A DNA stretch of 64,000 nt. Origin: Dryococelus australis (lineage: Eukaryota > Arthropoda > Insecta > Phasmatodea > Phasmatidae). Location of the stretch: positions 127,261,338 to 127,325,337 of the forward strand of contig CM057000.1 of NCBI GenBank assembly GCA_029891345.1, in the 5' to 3' direction. The translations under genes and the position numbers were made by a program. The notes under the pieces are model-generated. The model was not told the DNA's origin. It worked only from the letters and a program-made list of their open reading frames with translations, and searched no databases. This document shows positions 44,450-56,595 of the stretch, in pieces (the first letter of the stretch is position 1; the number at the start of each line of letters is the position of its first letter).

Positions 44450-47400
44450 TATGAAATTAGTAAATTTATCACACCATCTTAAATGTATTTTACAACGAAC
44501 CTTTGAAACTGGCTGAATCGCTGTTATCAATACTTCTATCACACTATTTCCACTCACAATGTTTGCAAAGCTTCTGATGCTGGTAATTCCTGTCCAATAC
44601 ATTTCCAAATCATTTACAAGATGAGCTTGCTAGGAGTAGACAGGTTTTCTAGAGACTGAGTGCACGTTGCCCTGGTGGGTATAAATACTCTCCACTGTCA
44701 TGGTGAATGGGAAGCTGTAATGCTGGTCTGTGCTGGTCAGAAAACCCAAAATGCTGTGTCATTTTCAGGAATCCATTCTCGCGAATACCAACATCATATC
44801 TGCAACTACATCCGCCTGACTACATCCGTGTGAAAGGGTGGTTGTAGCTGTACATTAGGTCCCAACACGTTGCGACACGAGCACGGCAAGTCCCTTTACT
44901 TTTGGTAACATACCGTGGACTCCGCAGGTGTGTGAGGAGACAAAAGTTGCCATACACTGAACTTCGTCATCTGATGTGACATTCGGCAAATGTTCTTCGC
45001 TTCCCTGCTGTTCTTTGCTCTCAGTCTCGTAAGCTTTGCTCTGTTTGGTTCTTGCGTTCAAATTCGCAGGTAATGAAAATGCGTACGCATTTCCCGCCGA
45101 AGTGGAGAAAACGAGTCGAAGTTTCAAAAATACCTGCTTGGGACAGTGGTTAATAGTATACACTGCACAAAATGTGACACACAGCCTCCGAAGATTTTAA
45201 GAAAACTAGCCTAAACAGCACTTTGAAAATAGCTACCTTTTAATATTACCTGTCGCAGTTAAAATTAGCTCTCATTACTTTAACACGATAGTAGAATCCT
45301 TCATAATACGATTTTCTCGCAAGGCCTTTGAAGACAAGTGTATTAATATGACACATGGAGTAGGGCCTCTGTTAGCTTTGGCAAAGGAATGTTACCCAGT
45401 AGTGTATCAACTATGACTGTATCTCTTTGGAGCAAATTTCGAGCAGTTAATATTATGTGAAATTCCCATAGACGTAGATCAAGATGAAGCATTCAGATAA
45501 CTTATGTGCGCCCTTGACTAACCATCCAAAATTGTCTTTTATTGTACCATCGGCGAATCTGAACGTCGTGTCTACCCAAATTGCATACAAAGAGCTACAA
45601 CTAAGTTGTCTAACTTGTCTTAAGTACCATTTGCAGCATCACAGATTCCAAAATCATCGCCCCCATAAATCCTCATACACCAAAGCTGCTACTACAATAA
45701 AACCTTTGAAGTCATCCAGGATTCATGAGTAAATTATAAATATGGCTGTGTGAAAAATACTCTAATTGCGTTCGGCAAAATTTGCTTCGCCCCGACGTAA
45801 TTACTTGCAGACACATTTCACATCTGTGAATCAATGACTTCTTCGCCTTCCCAGTTACGTCTCTTTAATATCTGCCTTCAATATTTTAATAATCGTGTGA
45901 ACACCAGTCGCTGAGAATCATAACAGTTGTAGAATAATATCTGAAAAGGGGTTCGTTGGGACCGAGGCTGCACACAGACGTAATGTAAAGAAATGTGTTG
46001 CAAAAATATCTGCACTTGTACGAAAGAATTCTCGTATTATTTAGTTGGTAAACAAGAAAGATATGGTTGTTCAAAATAATCATAAACAAATACTCATGAA
46101 CCAATCAGTTTGGGCGTTGTTCTCTTATGCGGGTACTCAAAGAATCTGCAAAAATCGTGACTGATGAACATGCACTGGAAATTACCTAAGGAATAGCCAC
46201 GTGTGGTCTAAGTCACTGTAGAAGAGGTGGTACACAAGAAGACTTTTTTGTAACCCGACAGATATTTCTGTGATTTTAATTAATGTAAAATTTCATCCTT
46301 GCTGCCTGCTTAAACCGAAGTGCATAGGGAACTTTTATGAACTTCAGCCTATTATATAGTGCTTGCTTTATGATACAACAGAATAACAGCTGCTGAATAT
46401 GATTTTAAGGACAAATTAAACTGCTTTCTGGATTAGTGTGGCAGAAATCACTGAAACCAGAGAATACTAAAAATTAATTGTAATAATAAATACCTGAAGT
46501 TACACACTTAAATTTTCTTCAATAGTTATATATAAATGCATAGAAACCTCGTATATTAACAACGAAATAAATGAAACCAAAATTATAATAAATAACATTT
46601 ATATAAAAGATAGAAATTGGCAACTGAATAAATCGAGTGAATAGGTTAAACTGGAGTCTCTTACATTAATTTATTAATTTAATTTTACGATATTTGTTTG
46701 GCCAATAATACTAAAATTTTAACAGTCCAAAAATAATTTCTGCATAAATTATATTCATTGTATTTTTTCCCCGTAATATATATTTTGCAATGATTACCAA
46801 CCAATTTATAAGTTTCGCGCAACACAAAAAAATATTACGAACATTATAAAGTTGAAGACTTATAAAATATAATTAAACAGATCCGTTGTTGAGCCAACAA
46901 AATCTATGTAGATGATCCGGACATCTCAGTAAAGAAGGACTGATATTGCGTTGCGCCCATCGGAAGATCAGGAAGTGGATCTTTCATTTGTAGAGAGCCA
47001 GCCAAAAGCCAACAAGAACAACGAGAAGCAAAGTAAGCGAAGTTATACCCCTCCTCTCTCTTTCTGCAAAGAAATAAGAAGATAAATTCGAATTAATAAC
47101 CACTAACAAGAGGTGTTACTTAAAAACCAAATTGCTGGCAAACACATTTACCCGTTAGGAGGGTTCAAGTATAATTAACTGAGTAGGCACTCACCAACAT
47201 ACTTTCAATAGCGCGTAATTTACGGTAAACTACTTTAAAACTTGCAGGTTAAACTATACGATAAAACAATGAGGTTTGCCTGTGTTGGGGACACGGCCGT
47301 TTGTTTTGCGTGAATACGTCTACGTTGACGCGCTCGGACGCCTTGATGTTTATTTTACTTTCCCGGAACCGCTTCACTCTATCGTATGGGGTTTTATGGG

Positions 47401-48460
47401 TATCACGGGATTGCCTTTGAGATGCCCTTTTCGAACCGTTTTCGATTTCTGTATTTCGACTTGGCTTTTCGGCGAGTATAGGCTGAAATTGTGTTAAGAT
47501 TTCTTAATTTTTTATATTAAACGCATACAATTTCACCATTACCATCCCACACAAATGTTTTATAGACGCAATAGATCTATTTTAACGAGATCTGTCGATT
47601 GAAACTGAAACGAGCACCGTAGCTTCTCCTAGTCAAAAGTTATACTACGCTGAAGTTATGAGACTCGGCGAAACTAACTCAAAATTGCCCCCAGCCCCCC
47701 AACGCCCACCCCCCCCCCTCCTCGACCCTCAAATCGCGATGCTTCGCAGTCCTCACTCAACGTAAAATATTCTTTGATCCTTTGGCAATCGAGTGGTGTA
47801 ATTGGATTTTGAATATAGACGATAGATTAGGGGCTCCAATGCCAAACTTTATCCCCCAATTTTGTTATTATCGGATTTCATCGATTGCCTCCCTCTATGG
47901 TTGCAAATTTAAAGACGCATTGACGAAAAAAATAATTCAAACTGCGTGACTACCACCTGCAAAAATTTGTCACAAAATAACTCTTTACTGCGAGTAACGT
48001 CTGCCAGGTGCCGGAGAAGAAGTCAGAATAACGGCAGAGGCGACGCATTGATCGGCTCTCGTTATGCCAACATTAGTGTCTGTAGCACCCACGAGATGGC
48101 ACTAGGACGCTGAGAGCCGTATTTTTAATACACTGTATTTTTAATACAGTGTCACGTAGACAATCGCCAATGGCAGCGATTACCCGCACGACAGCAGCAA
48201 CTGCTCCGCAAAACAAAACAGCGATTAGCGTGCACCAAAAAAAAAAAAAAGAATACGACATGCATATTGATAAATCTTGAAAGCATTGCAAAATCCGCCT
48301 CTGGTAGCTGGCCAAGTTGAAGTCTTCTTGGTGTATTTGCGAGGCTAGACGTGACAGTAAAAAAACTTGCAGAGCCCTGAAAAATTAATAAACCCATTAA
48401 AATCCACGAAATTATTATTATTACCTAAGACTTATATTACTTGAACTAAACGAAGGTTTT
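44450..48460. other. No gene recognised
   Basis: About 4 kb without a repeat shared elsewhere in the window. Frames up to 102 codons show no domain. A short hairpin (ACACTGTATT, 3-base loop, AATACAGTGT) lies at 48130-48152, and a C-rich run at about 47695-47725. It is the longest stretch without a visible mobile element and may be older unique DNA or intron. Confidence 0.4.
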
Positions 48461-48463
48461 CTA

Positions 48464-48843
48464 TAGGCTGTTCGCGGTAAAGTGAGCACTTTAGAGAGCC
48501 CTGCTTAAGATCTACTTGTATACACGTTGTGTGTTCTTCCGCTGTATTTGAAATTAGCATTTCCATTTGCCGCGTCACTTTATTTATGCGTCGATCAAGT
48601 GAAACTGTGAAAATATTAGAAAAGAAAATATTGTACAAATATGTTCATTTTCATACTTCGAGGTATTAATAAAAAAAAAACAGAAAGCGAGACGTTAGTA
48701 TATGGGACTACTTTCCCCTCCATCGTTACCAACTTTACTGGACACATGTCACTCATTGCGTCCGTTAAAATATATGCTGGTAGAGGCAGTGACTTTTTTC
48801 TAAGGTTGGTTACAAAAGTGCTCACGTTATCGTGAACAGCCTT
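48464..48843 (+). mobile_element. M1a TIR element
   Basis: 380 bp. Left TAGGCTGTTCGCGGTAAAGT, right CGTGAACAGCCTT, TA at 48462-48463 and 48844-48845. Confidence 0.9.
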
Positions 48844-48930
48844 TAAAAGACTAGCAACTACCAAAAAAATTAAATCTAAGAGACAAAATAATTAGAAAAT
48901 TAAACTAGTTCGCAGGCTTCCGCGGCCATT

Positions 48931-49170
48931 GTCGTCAATTTCTAGGCTTCTGTGTTTGAGCCGCGTCGTAGATTTCTTCCCCAACATTTCGGCAAATCGT
49001 TGCAGCTGCCATCATCAGGGAACAATACGTGACGAATTGAGGACAGTCGAAGGAAGAGGCCCTTATAAGGTCCTATTCCTTCGACTGTCAGTGTCAGCCC
49101 TATAACTGCCGAAACGTTGGAGAAGAAATCCACATCGCGGTCCAAACCCAGAAACCTGGAAATAGAATTA
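48931..49170. mobile_element. Inverted pair of Penelope-like fragments
   Basis: Two inverted arms meet at a hairpin centred on TTATAA near 49068 (GACAGTCGAAGGA pairing with TCCTTCGACTGTC). Both arms, read outward from the centre, contain GCCGAAAYGTTGGRGAAGAA, then a CGCGG...CAAAC block and CAGAARCCTRGAAAT. Phrases of the GCCGAAACGTTGG kind are common in the terminal repeats of Penelope-like retroelements. No RT or GIY-YIG coding sequence is present. Confidence 0.5.
48987..49018 (-). ncRNA. Hammerhead ribozyme-like core
   Basis: On the minus strand the order is CTGATGA (49018-49012), T, stem II GGCA...TGCC (49010-49007 with 48994-48991), then GAAA (48990-48987), followed by TGTTGGGGAAG. CUGAUGA and GAAA flanking a short stem is the invariant hammerhead core. 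The GAAA-YGTT segment fits the very short stem III with an NUH cleavage site reported for Penelope-like elements. Stem I is weak here (TTCC against GGGG). The other arm of the inverted pair has GAAACGTTGG but has lost CTGATGA. Activity is not shown. Confidence 0.5.
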
Positions 49171-49174
49171 GAAA

Positions 49175-49538
49175 ATTGGCATAACATTTTTTTTTTTAAT
49201 GGCACAGCTTCAGGTTGTAGTAATGAAATCTGCAGTTCCTACTGTCAACTTGTTTACTTTTTACAGAGTACTATGTAGATGTAAATTAGAATGAGTCTCT
49301 AGTTTGCCCCTCGTTCGTCATGGAGATGAGTCGAGTGTGGTGTCGACCCACTTGAAGGTATGACCTGGAAGAACCAAACACGTGTTCCTCCCATTCAGAG
49401 TGTTGGCATTCAGGTACCAATGTTATATGGAAACTTGCTGGCATCAATATTTTCTTCATCATTTTGGTGTTGTTCGCCAACTACTTGGCCATTGATTAAT
49501 TGTGCTCTGCATCCCAGTATATGTTCTTCAAGGAACAT
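49175..49538. other. No gene recognised
   Basis: Minus-strand frames at 49286-49480 and 49410-49655 have no recognised domain; the second runs into the 113-bp array. Confidence 0.35.
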
Positions 49539-49540
49539 GC

Positions 49541-49992
49541 GCTTTTGAAGATTGTCAGTAGATGCACTTCGACTCCCATCATTCGTAGCACGGCGTCGAA
49601 GACTAACCCCGGCCATTGAAATTGCGCGTTGTGCAGCTTCTACACGTATATGCACTTTTGAAGATTTTCAGTAGATGCACTTCGACTCCCATCATTCGTA
49701 GCACGGCGTCGAAGACTAACCCCGGCCATTGACATTGCGCGTTGTGCAACTTCTACACGTATATGCACTTTTGAAGATTGTCAGTAGATGCACTTCGACT
49801 CCCATCATTCGTAGCACGGCGTCGAAGACTAACCCCGGTCATTGACATTACGCGTTGTGCAACTTCTACACGTATATGCACTTTTGAAGATTGTCAGTAG
49901 ATGCACTTCGACTCCCATCATTCGTAGCATGGCGTCGAAGACTAACCCCGGTCATTGACATTGCGCGTTGTGCAGCTTCTACACGTATATGC
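49541..49992. repeat. Tandem array, 4 x 113 bp
   Basis: Units start at 49541, 49654, 49767 and 49880, exactly 113 bp apart, with only a few substitutions. Each contains CTTTTGAAGATTGTCAGTAG, CATTCGTAGCACGGCGTCGA and CCATTGACATTGCGCGTTGT. The period is not a multiple of three, so any frame crossing it changes phase at each unit. Confidence 0.9.
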
Positions 49993-50141
49993 GCAGTTGT
50001 ACCATACAATTTTCAAAAATGTCGGTCGCAGGCAGGACACCTTTTGTTAGGCTCGTTTCACATCATGTACTGAAGAAACGACCTATCACATGATCCTGGT
50101 TTTATTGACAGCTGTCCTCTTTGTACTTTTTCAAAACATTA

Positions 50142-50629
50142 AATGTAACATACACTTATCTTTAACAAACGGTAGATGACTATATATAAAGACCATTAGA
50201 CTGTTTACGAATTTCGGTGGTGACGTATAGCTTACTTGGATTGGGAAGCGAGACTACAGGCAGACTAGAATTCGTCCACAGATTGAGGGCAAAATCTGTT
50301 GTCGTGTTATATGGAGAAGCTTATAATTTGTTTCGTCAGTGTATGTCAATTATGTATATATACACTCACAATTGCCATATATATATATATATATGGCAAT
50401 TGTGAGTGTATATATACATAATTGACATACACTGACGAAACAAATTATAAGCTTCTCCATATAACACGACAACAGATTTTGCCCTCAATCTGTGGACGAA
50501 TTCTAGTCTGCCTGTAGTCTCGCTTCCCAATCCAAGTAAGCTATACGTCACCACCGAAATTCGTAAACAGTCTAATGGTCTTTATATATAGTCATCTACC
50601 GTTTGTTAAAGATAAGTGTATGTTACATT
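50142..50629. repeat. Perfect 488-bp palindrome
   Basis: Two 244-bp arms meet with no spacer at 50385/50386 inside GCCATATATATA/TATATATATGGC. I compared the arms base by base and found no mismatch. The two 62-codon frames (50217-50405 plus, 50366-50554 minus) are the same sequence mirrored. An AT-rich (TA)n follows at 50632-50657. A clear target duplication cannot be called. Confidence 0.95.
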
Positions 50630-50659
50630 ATATATACTATATATATATATATATATAGT

Positions 50660-51072
50660 CTTAGTATCACACTGCTGGTCTCCTATTATGGAATTCTCTT
50701 ATATGGTTACATTATAGAAATACACTACGAGGTTCTTGAGTATTTAATAAAAGATACTGCAACTGGTTCATTTACTTCTTGTCGTGTTTGTTGTGTTTCC
50801 TGTCCTTGAACTTTTCTTCGCCAAATATATAAAACATTAGCAATATTTCGTCGCCTGCGCATATATTGCATTTTATTAGTTGTAAACAATACTATTCTAT
50901 CCCAGGTAGCACAAAAGTCCTATACCATATTTGCCATTTATTTTTATAACCTCTAAGTTCTTTTCAATTCCGGGTTTCCAGTACGCTATTATTTATTTTT
51001 GCAGAAATAAAGTAAAATCTACAGCTCGTAATCTTACTTTTTGACATGTACACGTCAACAATTTTTATTTTG
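50660..51072. other. No gene recognised
   Basis: AT-rich, unassigned. Confidence 0.4.
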
Positions 51073-52325
51073 TACAGGATGTTTCACAAGGAGTTACCGT
51101 CACTCACAGGGCTTATTCCTTATAAGGACATTTGGAGCAAAATATGCCAAATGTATGTGAGTCCTATTCCCAAAAGTTACAGAGTAATTTAAAAAATCTG
51201 ATAGGTAAAAAAAAAAACTTTCAGAAGTAAAAAAAATAATGATGAAACTGTTTACAGTTGAACATCGATCGCCATATCGACGTATTCTTCTGTGGGAAAA
51301 GTACATGGCATTGCAACACAATTACTACATCTCACAGCCAATGGCTACAACCACAGCAAATGCACCAGACAACACCGTGTTCACGCAATACACAGTGAAA
51401 CAGTCACATTTAACGATGGTCAAGGTCACGCAGTGTTCACATCAAAAGTCAAAAGGGCAGCAACACGTCACAAGCTGTTCATTCTGATGCGTTTCCAATA
51501 TTCCAAATTACTCTCTAAATATTGCGAAAAGTATCCAGTTGTAGGGCTTGGCCGACTTTGGCGCAAGGCAGCGGGGCACGGAGAGTCGGAGCTGTTCATG
51601 CTCTATCATTCCAGTCGGCTGGCGGCCATTTTCCCTCAAAATTTCCCTATTTACACTCAAAAACCACTGATCCCCACTTGCAAAACCGTTCCCCAAAAAG
51701 GCAAATTTCGATCCATCATAAGTATTTTGGGGGATAGCTTTCGAGGGCATAGCAATGGCGGCCATGTTGGTATTATAGGCATAGGGTATCTCAAATAAAT
51801 ACACAGGGCCCAGGGCCCAAAGTCAGACCTTACCATCAGCCATCTTTGTTCTGTTGGCCATCTTAGCCACCATCTTGGATCGCAAAATTATGGAGAAATT
51901 TTCAAAATACCAAAAAATCCAAAACATAATAACATTTTCAAATATATTTTTAAGATATTAAAATCAAATATTTAAAATTTTATTTTAAAAATATTAAATT
52001 AAAATTTTAAAGGTTTGGTGTTAGAGGGGATGGAGGAGGAGAGCTGACCAGCCGCCACGTTATGACGTCACCCAACCACCATATTAAATCCAAGTGACCT
52101 TAAACTCAACATCCCCACACATTTCACCAACGAGTTCCCTTCGACAAGTGGCGTGAAGAAGGCGGAATACGTCAAAAATGGTCGTTACATATTTCCCGAA
52201 GACGCGAATGAACTTGTTGATTGACTCAGATATTTGATTGCCCTTCAAAAAACGCAGGGATCTCTCTCGCATTGTTGAGATATCTTCAATCATCGATAAA
52301 ATAATAAGTAAAAGAATTAAATTTA

Positions 52326-52385
52326 TTTATGCATAGTAATGTGTGTTTATGCATAGTAATGTGAGTTTATGCATAGTAATGTGTA
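52326..52385. repeat. 20-bp tandem repeat, 3 copies
   Basis: Units TTTATGCATAGTAATGTGNN start at 52326, 52346 and 52366, differing only in the last two or three bases. In the loop of M6. Confidence 0.9.
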
Positions 52386-52842
52386 TTTAATAATTTCTTA
52401 AACAGTCCCTTCTGATTCTCTGAAAGACTTATTAATTGAGTGGGGTAAATAATCGATTGCGAGAGTCTGTGCAGCAGGAGGGCTGTGGTTCGACCTGAAG
52501 TATTGTGCATTAATCGGCTCGTTTATCGGGTGGAGTCAGTCGTTGGCTAGTATGGTTAGTCGATATGGCCCTTTGTTTGTACCAACTATTGATGGTCAAT
52601 TGTATGGGCTGTGATTTTTCTCGATTTTTCGAAATCAGTCTAATTGGGGCTAAGGTCGACGTGAAAAACAACCAACACGATAACTAAATAGACAACTCCT
52701 TTGTTGGTGAAATCGATAATTAATGGATATACTAGCATTACATAGGTGATGAGAGAATAAACAGACGACAAGAGAAAAGTATTGTCGTTGGAGTGCATTC
52801 GACATAATGAGCAAAGGTGAGGGGGTTGGAGATCTGTTGACT

Positions 52843-53030
52843 AATCAACCAATGAGAAGTATTGGTGGTGGATCAAACGACCATGAGTACTCAACCAATA
52901 AAAACACTTTTAGGGTGTGATGAGAACACACGTAATCAACCAATGATAAACTGGCAGAGGAAGTGGAAGGGAACCTACTGATTAACCAATGAGAAAAATT
53001 GGCGAGGGTCAGTCGTCTGCTGGACATGGT
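52843..53030. repeat. Four CCAAT motifs at ~45.5-bp spacing
   Basis: ATCAACCAATGAGAA and variants begin (at CAACCAAT or TAACCAAT) at 52846, 52892, 52937 and 52983. Spacings are 46, 45 and 46. The sequence between is only loosely similar, so this is either a decayed tandem repeat or an array of NF-Y type CCAAT boxes in the M6 loop. Confidence 0.65.
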
Positions 53031-53939
53031 GCTGAGGAAACCTAGGGAAATATGTTTTTAAAAATAAATTTTTAATCACTTTTTTTAAATTTGTTAGCAT
53101 TTTATAATTATTTTTGGAAAATTTTGTGATATTTCGCGTTTAAGGCCATGAAAGCTACCAAGGTCAAAGGTCAAGTGTTAGGTCACTTGGATTCAACATG
53201 GTGGCTAGGTGATATCATAACATAGAGACTGGTCGGCTGTGGTCCTCCGTCCCTTCTGAACCCAAACATTCAACATTTAAATATTTTTCCATTTTAAATA
53301 ATTTTTAAACCATTTTTGTACATATTTTCAATACATTTCGAAAGTTTTATATATTTTTTTTTTTTATTTGTTGTCATTTAAAACATTTTTTGGAGAATTT
53401 TTCTTGGGATCAAGGTCAAAGTTCACTGGGGTTAAGTTGAAAGATCAGGAGCAAGGTCACTGACATCCAACATAGCGGCTAAGATGGCTGATGGTTAGGT
53501 TTGACTCCAGACCTTGGCCCCTGTGTATCGATTTGGCATACCCTATGCTTATAAAACCAATATGGCTGCTACTGCTCTGCCCTCGAAAACTATCCCAACA
53601 AATCCTTCCGATGGATCGAAAAGTGCCTTTCGGGTGATAGTTCTCATAAATGGGGCGATCAGTGCTTTTTTTGAGGGAAAAACATGAAATTTCAATGGAA
53701 AAGGGGAATTTGGAGGGGAAAGGGGGAAATTTTGAGGGAAAAAGGGACAATTTGAGGTGAAAATGGCCATCGGCCGACCGGAATGACAGAGCATAAACAG
53801 CTCCGACGCTCCGCACCCCCACGATCTTGCGCCAAAGTCGGTTAAACCCTAATACTGGATCCATAAATATATGACATAATTTGTTGCGAATGATTTACGG
53901 AATAAGCCCTGTAAGTGGCTTTATGTTTAGCTTCCTGTA

Positions 53940-55019
53940 TACCACGAGAACAGAGTGAATGTTTCGTTGGACAGGGCAATTTGCTTATTTTCTGCCAAAA
54001 AAAAAAAAAAAGACGGTATTTCATAGCCCTCCGACTACCTCAGAAATGCTGAGAAAAGATGTAGGGTGGTGACAAATAGCTGCTATAATCCATTTAGTTA
54101 TGAATGCAAATAAGAAAAGGGAATTCGAATGTACTGTAGTTCATACAAGGAGGTTGGGCGAGGGGGATAGAATATGGGATTATTGTGGATGAGTGTAGTA
54201 CGTGGAGTGGATGCGAATAATTGCGAACATAGTGATAGCAGGGGTAGGAATAAAAAGCGTGTAACATGATTCCGAAAATTAATTGATGGTTGTAGAGCTT
54301 TGAAAGAAATTAGTCAATAATTAATTGGCGTGGGCATCAGTCGACCATTGGCTAAATGAGAATATGCACCATTACTTTTTGTGTGGTTGGAATGGAAATC
54401 AGATTCTGATCTCCAGGATGCAGATATTTATAATTAAAACGAATATTAATCTCAATAATATTATTGAATGAAATTTCTTAACTAATATAATGTTTGTTAT
54501 TTCGATATTTATATAATATATAATGTATAATAGCAAAAAATTAAATTATCAGGAGCAGCACGCTAGAGCAGTCAACCACACAAATAAGATGTTCCACTTG
54601 CATATACGTGTACATGTGCAAGGAGGTAGGTGACAGATTACGTTAAGACTTAAAAAAATAAATAATAAATACAAAAGAAAATTCTATGTCGGGATCATGT
54701 TTTACAATTTGTAACATTTCATCCTACACTTCTGGAAGTTTACAATTTTTTCAGATTGGCAAGCTTTGTTATCCAAGGTCACTCAGCGTCAGTCACTATG
54801 CAACTGTCAATGTTACATCCAATATGTACGCCATCTAAGATCGTTGGCACGCACCTCAAAAGAGAGAACTTATGGGAATTTGCAGGAATAAAGTTCGTAT
54901 TATTTAGTTAGTCTTTAAAACACAGCATTTAGATAATATAAAAGTTATTTACGATACATATAACAGCTGGAAATTTGAAATATAATTTACGCATTTCGAG
55001 CAACAAACTTATTTTCGAA
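53940..55019. other. No gene recognised
   Basis: AT-rich, unassigned. Confidence 0.4.
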
Positions 55020-55020
55020 T

Positions 55021-55026
55021 TTGTTA

Positions 55027-55097
<71 letters not shown>
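55021..55097. repeat. (TA)n microsatellite
   Basis: Long TA run ending in CACACACC. Confidence 0.9.
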
Positions 55098-55099
55098 CC

Positions 55100-56592
55100 C
55101 AGGTAAAAAGTTTAAAGTGGTCCAAGTTAGGAAACACTGCGTAGGGTCCGAGTTCGAGACTGTAAACCGTTAAAAACACCAAACTTAAAGAATAATCTGA
55201 AGATTTTACTTAATGATAAGAGAATTCGCCGAAACAAATAAATACCAATGAAAGAGCACTAAATTAGAAGAAAATATGAAATAGAATCATTAGTTTGCTC
55301 TTTTGATTAAGTAATAAGGTGAGGCAACATTTAAATAATTGCTTGTTTCTCAAAACGCTGGAATACTGTTTACCCCTGCTTTAGACAGGAAGGTTTGCCT
55401 TGAGCAACGATATTCTCGACGGAAATGAAGGTAAGACTACCACTGGTGGGAATACGTGGACTTCCTCTCAGAAGGAATGTGTACAGACGCATGCTGAAAC
55501 GTCGATAACTGCGGAGTGCTGTCAAGGTATATCGTATCTTCCAGTCTTCCAAACTGTGTTTGCTATTTAAAATACATAGGACCATAACTGACCTTTACAT
55601 ACTACATTCCTGGTCACGTCCCTTCAGACGTCTCACCAAATAAATATTATCAGAACTAAATAACACGACTAGAAATGTTTCAAACATGTAAAAAAAAAAA
55701 TCCGGTTAAGTCATTAACAAGACATGCATAATGAGCCCGGTGGTTACTCGTATTTTGTCACATCACGGAACCAAGTTTAACGGCAGGACATGCACCAAAA
55801 ATTAAGATTTTTTTTTTTAAATCGATGGGTTACTTTTCACATCACTGCATCAGTAGAGCCACGAATATTTCGCGAATCCATTCGGAGGCGAGGTAGACAC
55901 CAAACACTTGTTCTCCTCTCCTACTGTTGTGATTGGACGACAGTTCTTCAACTGCGAGCCAGTAAAAAGCAGGAAGCAGTAGCGTGAGTGAGTGTTTAAC
56001 AGTCCTGTACAGAGGCCTCACTTGATCACATCAACCAATAAGCAAACGATGTTGTCTCGAGTGTATAGAGGGCTGTCCAGTCTAGCTTGCTGCCAGCTCA
56101 ATCCCCGAAATGCTCGGGGCTCTATTCATCAGTCTTTCACAGAATTCTTCATTACTCCGGCCAACCAGTCGAGCTGCACTGTTTGCTTAGAGTCACCCTG
56201 AATTCACCATACAACAAATTGCCTGCAATTGGCATAAAACACGCGACACTATGGAAACGGCAGCTCTTGTTATGTCATAATTAATTTTTCCATTAATTTT
56301 ATATGTGGCATCCCCCATACCCCATCTTGTAGGCGTTAGTCCCTTCATTGTGATAGAGAACGATTCCCGAGGCAAGCCCTTTAATAGAGCGTTAGTGGGT
56401 GCTTATTTCGGTTGACAGAACGCGTGCTTCGCTGCTGCAGGGTTATTTGACTGCAGCAGTCACGGATACACACAGGACGACGAATAGTCACATGGAAGGG
56501 TACAGCAAACCAATGAAGACGACGAGAAAGGTCGTGATAACGCCATCATTGGATCAAAGCAGAAATAAAGCGGGTTGTTAATTCACGAGCAA
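55100..56592. other. No gene recognised
   Basis: Mixed composition. Frames of 60-71 codons lack recognised motifs. Confidence 0.4.
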
Positions 56593-56595
56593 ATA

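Larger units (their letters stand above)
51075..53937. mobile_element. M6 large foldback element
   Basis: 2,863 bp. Ends CAGGATGTTTCACA and, reversed, CAGGAAGCTAAACA, each followed within 40 bp by CAGGGCTTATTCC. TA at 51073-51074 and 53938-53939. Long imperfect arms, about 51500-52110 and 53170-53880, pair along most of their length, so plus and minus frames give related peptides (51292-51798 and 53457-53864). The left side has about 380 bp more between terminus and arm. The loop (52110-53165) holds two short tandem arrays. No transposase motif recognised. Confidence 0.75.

Noticed and set aside
44105-44608. 167-codon minus-strand frame
   Set aside because: It is antisense to the Tc1-like transposase fragment and continues into AT-rich DNA; no domain of its own.
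49541-49992. Tandem protein repeat
   Set aside because: A 113-bp period is not a multiple of three, so no repeated domain can be encoded.
50217-50554. Two identical 62-codon frames
   Set aside because: They are the same DNA mirrored by the perfect palindrome and end in the AT run; no protein similarity seen.
51075-53937. LTR retrotransposon with inverted long repeats as LTRs
   Set aside because: The long repeats are inverted, not direct, and no gag, pol or primer-binding site is visible.
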